Shown here: in pieces, positions 6,471 through 7,954 of the stretch | How positions within the stretch are numbered: position 1 is the stretch's first letter | How the letters are laid out: each line of letters opens with the position of its first letter | Assembly: GCA_964423745.1 (NCBI GenBank) | Contig: CAYRGG010000112.1 | Span: 1 to 7,954, forward strand | Length of the DNA: 7,954 nucleotides | DNA from: CAYRGG01 sp964423745 | GTDB taxonomy: Bacteria; Pseudomonadota; Gammaproteobacteria; Competibacterales; Competibacteraceae | Direction of reading: 5' to 3' | The notes under the pieces: generated by a model | The model's database searches: none | What the model saw: the letters and a program-made list of their open reading frames with translations, nothing else | Told to the model about the DNA's origin: nothing | Program-made: the position numbers and the translations under genes

Positions 6471-6721
6471 GATTAATATTCTCTGAATATGCATGGCAAG
6501 ACTATCTCTATTGGCAACGCGTTGACCGCAAACTACTAAAGCGAATTAACGCTCTCATTCAAGACATTCAACGCTCACCCTTTCAAGGCATTGGCAAACC
6601 AGAGCCACTAAAGCATGCCTTATCCGGATACTGGTCCCGACGGATAAATGACGAGCACTGCATAGTGTATAAGATTGAAAATGACTCGCTGTTCATTGCT
6701 CAGTTAAGGCACCACTACTAA
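6467..6721 (+). CDS. yoeB: YoeB-family ribosome-dependent mRNA interferase, catalytic Arg65 replaced by Cys
   Basis: The 84-residue protein aligns end to end without gaps with E. coli YoeB as I remember it: WQDYLYWQ, GKPEPLKH (43-50), SGYWSRRI (53-60) and the C-terminal HHY. YoeB binds the ribosomal A site and cuts mRNA during translation, with Glu46, Arg65, His83 and Tyr84 as functional residues. Here Glu46, His83 and Tyr84 are present, but position 65 is Cys (TGC at 6659-6661), one base from CGC. The toxin may be weakened. The start ATG overlaps the yefM stop by four bases, so translation is coupled. The stop lies nine bases before attC site 5. Confidence 0.95.
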   Translation: MRLIFSEYAWQDYLYWQRVDRKLLKRINALIQDIQRSPFQGIGKPEPLKHALSGYWSRRINDEHCIVYKIENDSLFIAQLRHHY

Positions 6722-6730
6722 CCGTTTTAC

Positions 6731-6804
6731 ACATAACGCCCCAAATAACCTGCCGCCAAGGAGCGCTAGCGACACAGGCGGTCAGGTTGATTTGGTTGTT
6801 AGAC
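6731..6804 (-). repeat. attC: attC site 5, minus orientation
   Basis: The boxes ACATAAC (6731-6737) and GTTAGAC (6798-6804) flank arms AACCTG-CCGCC and GGCGG-T-CAGGTT. These pair over eleven bases with a single unpaired T in the right arm. This is the clearest attC structure of the window and runs on the - strand. The stop codon of the acetyltransferase gene (TAA, 6799-6801) lies in the right box. Confidence 0.92.
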
Positions 6805-7260
6805 CAGCATCCGCTGCATGCTGACTTCCGTCACCTGTTCACTCTGTGACCCTTCAAACTTAGTAGAGGGTTGTTCTCCAACTGTTACGAAGCCAAGTCT
6901 TGCGAAAATTAATCGATTTCCTGTCTCGTTAATCGTGCGCAGGAAAAGCATAGATTTCCCCCTATAGCGAGCAACTTGCTCGAGATGCTCAACAAGCGCA
7001 TGTGCGATGCCCCTGCGCCTGTACTTCGGGTGTACAGCTAATCCCTGGATTAAGACTCCATCGGCCTCGACCAAAAACTCGACGACTCCAACAACACGTT
7101 TACCTAAAACAGCAACGACAGTCGTAGCGACGTCCGTAACAACCATCTCGTGGCAAGTGTGTTTTGGTCAATATACCCGGCGTAGTTCGGCTGTCGTATC
7201 TTCTACTAAACCTTGAAGCTGGTGTTCGTCGCTAGCATGTTTGTTGCGGATTTCAATCAT
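6799..7260 (-). pseudogene. GNAT acetyltransferase interrupted by an in-frame TGA
   Basis: The full frame from ATG 7258-7260 (13 bases after the attC box) to TAA 6799-6801 has 153 codons, the usual GNAT length. It is cut at codon 31 by TGA (7168-7170). Before the stop it reads MIEIRNKHASDEHQLQGLVE and ends ELRRVY. After it comes PKHTCHE and an ATG at 7144-7146, from which 115 residues remain. These contain the acetyl-CoA-binding loop VHPKYRRRGIAHALVEHL (RRRGIA matches Q/RxxGxG/A) and the later NRLIFARLGF helix. GNAT enzymes transfer acetyl from acetyl-CoA to amines; the substrate here is unknown. TGA is one transition from the Arg codon CGA. The gene is probably inactive, unless translation restarts at 7146, where no good binding site is seen, and that product would lack the first helices. 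Confidence 0.82.
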
Positions 7261-7273
7261 CTGTCTGCTGCAG

Positions 7274-7337
7274 GTCTAACATTAAAGCTAACCGGCGCGG
7301 CGAGAAGTGCCACGTCCGGTTGAGCGCCGGGTTAGCG
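7274..7337 (-). repeat. attC: attC site 6, minus orientation
   Basis: The boxes are GTCTAAC (7274-7280) and GTTAGCG (7331-7337). The inner arms AACCGG-CG and CG-T-CCGGTT leave one unpaired T in the right arm. The core matches sites 1 and 3, with a few differences in the loop. Confidence 0.88.
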
Positions 7338-7347
7338 CATTGTGGGT

Positions 7348-7674
7348 TTATGCTGCATCAGAAAGTCTCCGATTGACAACATGCCAAAAAATGGACGTTT
7401 GTTTAGGCTTTTGGTCAAAAAAATCCTCGAAGAAGCCAACTTGGTTTAGGGGTTCAGGATACGCATAGCGTTCACCCTCTTCACCAATTTCTGTTACCCA
7501 ATCACTAGGCTCACGGGAATCGACGACATCAAAAAGATCGGGGGGGTAGAGATAGGGTTTACCAGCATCGTTCAATACTCTGTAGTCATCTGCTTCTATC
7601 CCTATCACAAAATAGGGCTGATTTTCAGACAGATCGGGATAATCGAGATTCTTTTGTTTGAGCTTAACAATCAT
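7348..7674 (-). CDS. Probable immunity protein paired with the overlapping toxin-like gene
   Basis: The 108-residue, acidic, soluble-looking protein carries a well-conserved-looking core YFVIGIEADDYRVLNDAGKP and YLYPPDLFDVVD (21-52), then DWVTEIGEEGERYAYPEPLN and GFFEDFFD. I recall small proteins of this pattern in many bacteria beside toxin domains, but I cannot name a family. Its ATG overlaps the stop of the upstream gene as ATGA, so the two are translationally coupled. Size, acidity and placement downstream of a toxin-like gene fit an immunity protein; this is inference. The stop (7348-7350) lies ten bases before attC site 6. No signal peptide or membrane segment is visible. Confidence 0.8.
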   Translation of the reverse strand: MIVKLKQKNLDYPDLSENQPYFVIGIEADDYRVLNDAGKPYLYPPDLFDVVDSREPSDWVTEIGEEGERYAYPEPLNQVGFFEDFFDQKPKQTSIFWHVVNRRLSDAA

Positions 7675-7901
7675 TTTCTTGCAATTAACTTGAGCTTTAT
7701 TTCAAATCGACCAATGCCATAATGTTCGTACCAATGGTATTCATATAACATCCCTTCGCGTTCAAATGCAGGACTGCTTTTCTTAACCCATTTTGACTGT
7801 TGACCCCCATACTGATCAAGGAGTCTTTGAATATCACGAATACGTTTGCCTTTTGCAATGACACGCGACTGAGCAATCAGTTCTTTTGTAAGTTTAACTA
7901 T
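7671..7901 (-). CDS. Small polymorphic-toxin-like protein with apparent ATA start
   Basis: This 76-residue frame has no ATG, GTG or TTG at its head. GGAGGA (7907-7912), a near-perfect ribosome binding site, lies five bases before ATA (7899-7901), which sits where a start should be. The next in-frame upstream codon choices end in a TAA without a start, and the first internal ATG is at codon 51. The protein reads VKLTKELIAQSRVIAKGKRI, then DIQRLLDQYGGQQSKWVKKS, then EYHWYEHYGIGRFEIKLK. The YGG..SKWVKKS and HWYE...G..EFK-like pattern resembles C-terminal toxin domains of RHS/hemagglutinin-type polymorphic toxins, from memory. No delivery domain is attached. It overlaps the immunity-like gene by four bases. 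The start codon may have mutated from ATG, which would silence it. Confidence 0.65.
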   Translation of the reverse strand: MVKLTKELIAQSRVIAKGKRIRDIQRLLDQYGGQQSKWVKKSSPAFEREGMLYEYHWYEHYGIGRFEIKLKLIARK

Positions 7902-7929
7902 CCCAGTCCTCCGATGGACGAATTACTCT

Positions 7930-7954
7930 TGCTAACGACCAAGCTAACCCGCCG
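7930..7954 (-). repeat. attC: attC site 7, left half only
   Basis: TGCTAAC (7930-7936) followed by GACCAAGCTAACCCGCCG matches the left half of site 4 almost base for base. The other half lies beyond the window. On the - strand this is the R' box that opens the toxin/immunity cassette, 18 bases before its ribosome binding site. Confidence 0.8.

Larger units (their letters stand above)
135..7954. mobile_element. Integron cassette array without visible integrase
   Basis: Seven attC-like sites lie between short gene modules, and five modules on the right (4116-4911, 4912-6107, 6108-6736, 6737-7279, 7280-7935) are bounded exactly by R boxes, as expected for cassettes moved by an integron integrase. 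No tyrosine recombinase, attI site or Pc promoter is visible, so the piece is either distal in a long array or an integrase-less cluster. Cassette sizes of about 540-1200 bp on the right are typical. The 3.9 kb unit on the left is unusually large. The gene content (two type II toxin-antitoxin systems, a toxin/immunity-like pair, an acetyltransferase, an ABM-domain protein) fits sedentary chromosomal arrays. Confidence 0.85.

Noticed and set aside
7007..7216. A + strand reading frame across the GNAT region.
   Set aside because: It is antisense to clear GNAT motifs, has Thr/Ser-rich low-complexity sequence and no ribosome binding site.
135..7954. Regularly spaced palindromes as a CRISPR array or REP elements.
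   Set aside because: Spacing is gene-sized and irregular, and each repeat has conserved outer R boxes with stop codons of adjacent genes inside, which fits attC and not CRISPR or REP.

Overview
This window is a run of integron-type gene cassettes: short, mostly single-function modules separated by attC recombination sites. I see six complete attC-like sites (135-197, 4110-4195, 4906-4970, 6102-6165, 6731-6804, 7274-7337) and one cut by the right edge (7930-7954). Each has outer R boxes of the RYYYAAC / GTTRRRY type around an imperfect inner palindrome. In most of them one unpaired base sits in one arm, which gives the orientation. No integrase gene is visible, so this is either the interior of a long array or a cluster of attC sites lacking an integrase (CALIN). 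The host is uncertain. Base composition is near 50% GC, and one HIP1-like octamer (GCGATCGC, 4493-4500) weakly recalls cyanobacteria, but a single copy could be chance. Gamma- or other proteobacteria remain possible.

Left part (1-4109). An attC in + orientation (135-197) precedes one very long + strand frame, 244-3981. It reads without a frameshift for 1246 codons but is cut by TGA at 1078-1080 and TAA at 1279-1281. The ancestral protein looks like a large multidomain protein with a beta-rich N-terminus, a Gly/Ser linker, a helical region, an OmpA-like domain and a beta-rich C-terminus. It is probably a pseudogene or assembly-sensitive. Positions 3982-4109 are pyrimidine-rich and hold nothing I recognise.

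Right part (4110-7954). Here the array runs on the - strand. Read right to left, the cassettes are: (a) 7280-7935, a small polymorphic-toxin-like protein (start codon apparently ATA) overlapping a likely immunity protein; (b) 6737-7279, a GNAT acetyltransferase broken by an in-frame TGA; (c) 6108-6736, a YefM/YoeB toxin-antitoxin pair inverted relative to the array, with its own operator-promoter; (d) 4912-6107, a three-gene cassette of an unknown 198-residue protein, BrnT toxin and BrnA antitoxin; (e) 4116-4911, a twin-domain antibiotic-biosynthesis-monooxygenase (ABM) protein. Three - strand genes take their TAA stop from the attC R box itself, which independently supports the cassette reading.

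Functionally this is an accessory region rich in toxin-antitoxin and toxin-immunity modules, which are thought to stabilise cassette arrays. Several genes carry single-base lesions (two stops in the large gene, one in GNAT, a lost start, and an Arg65Cys change in YoeB). All could come from C:G to T:A transitions, suggesting decay of silent cassettes or damaged source DNA.
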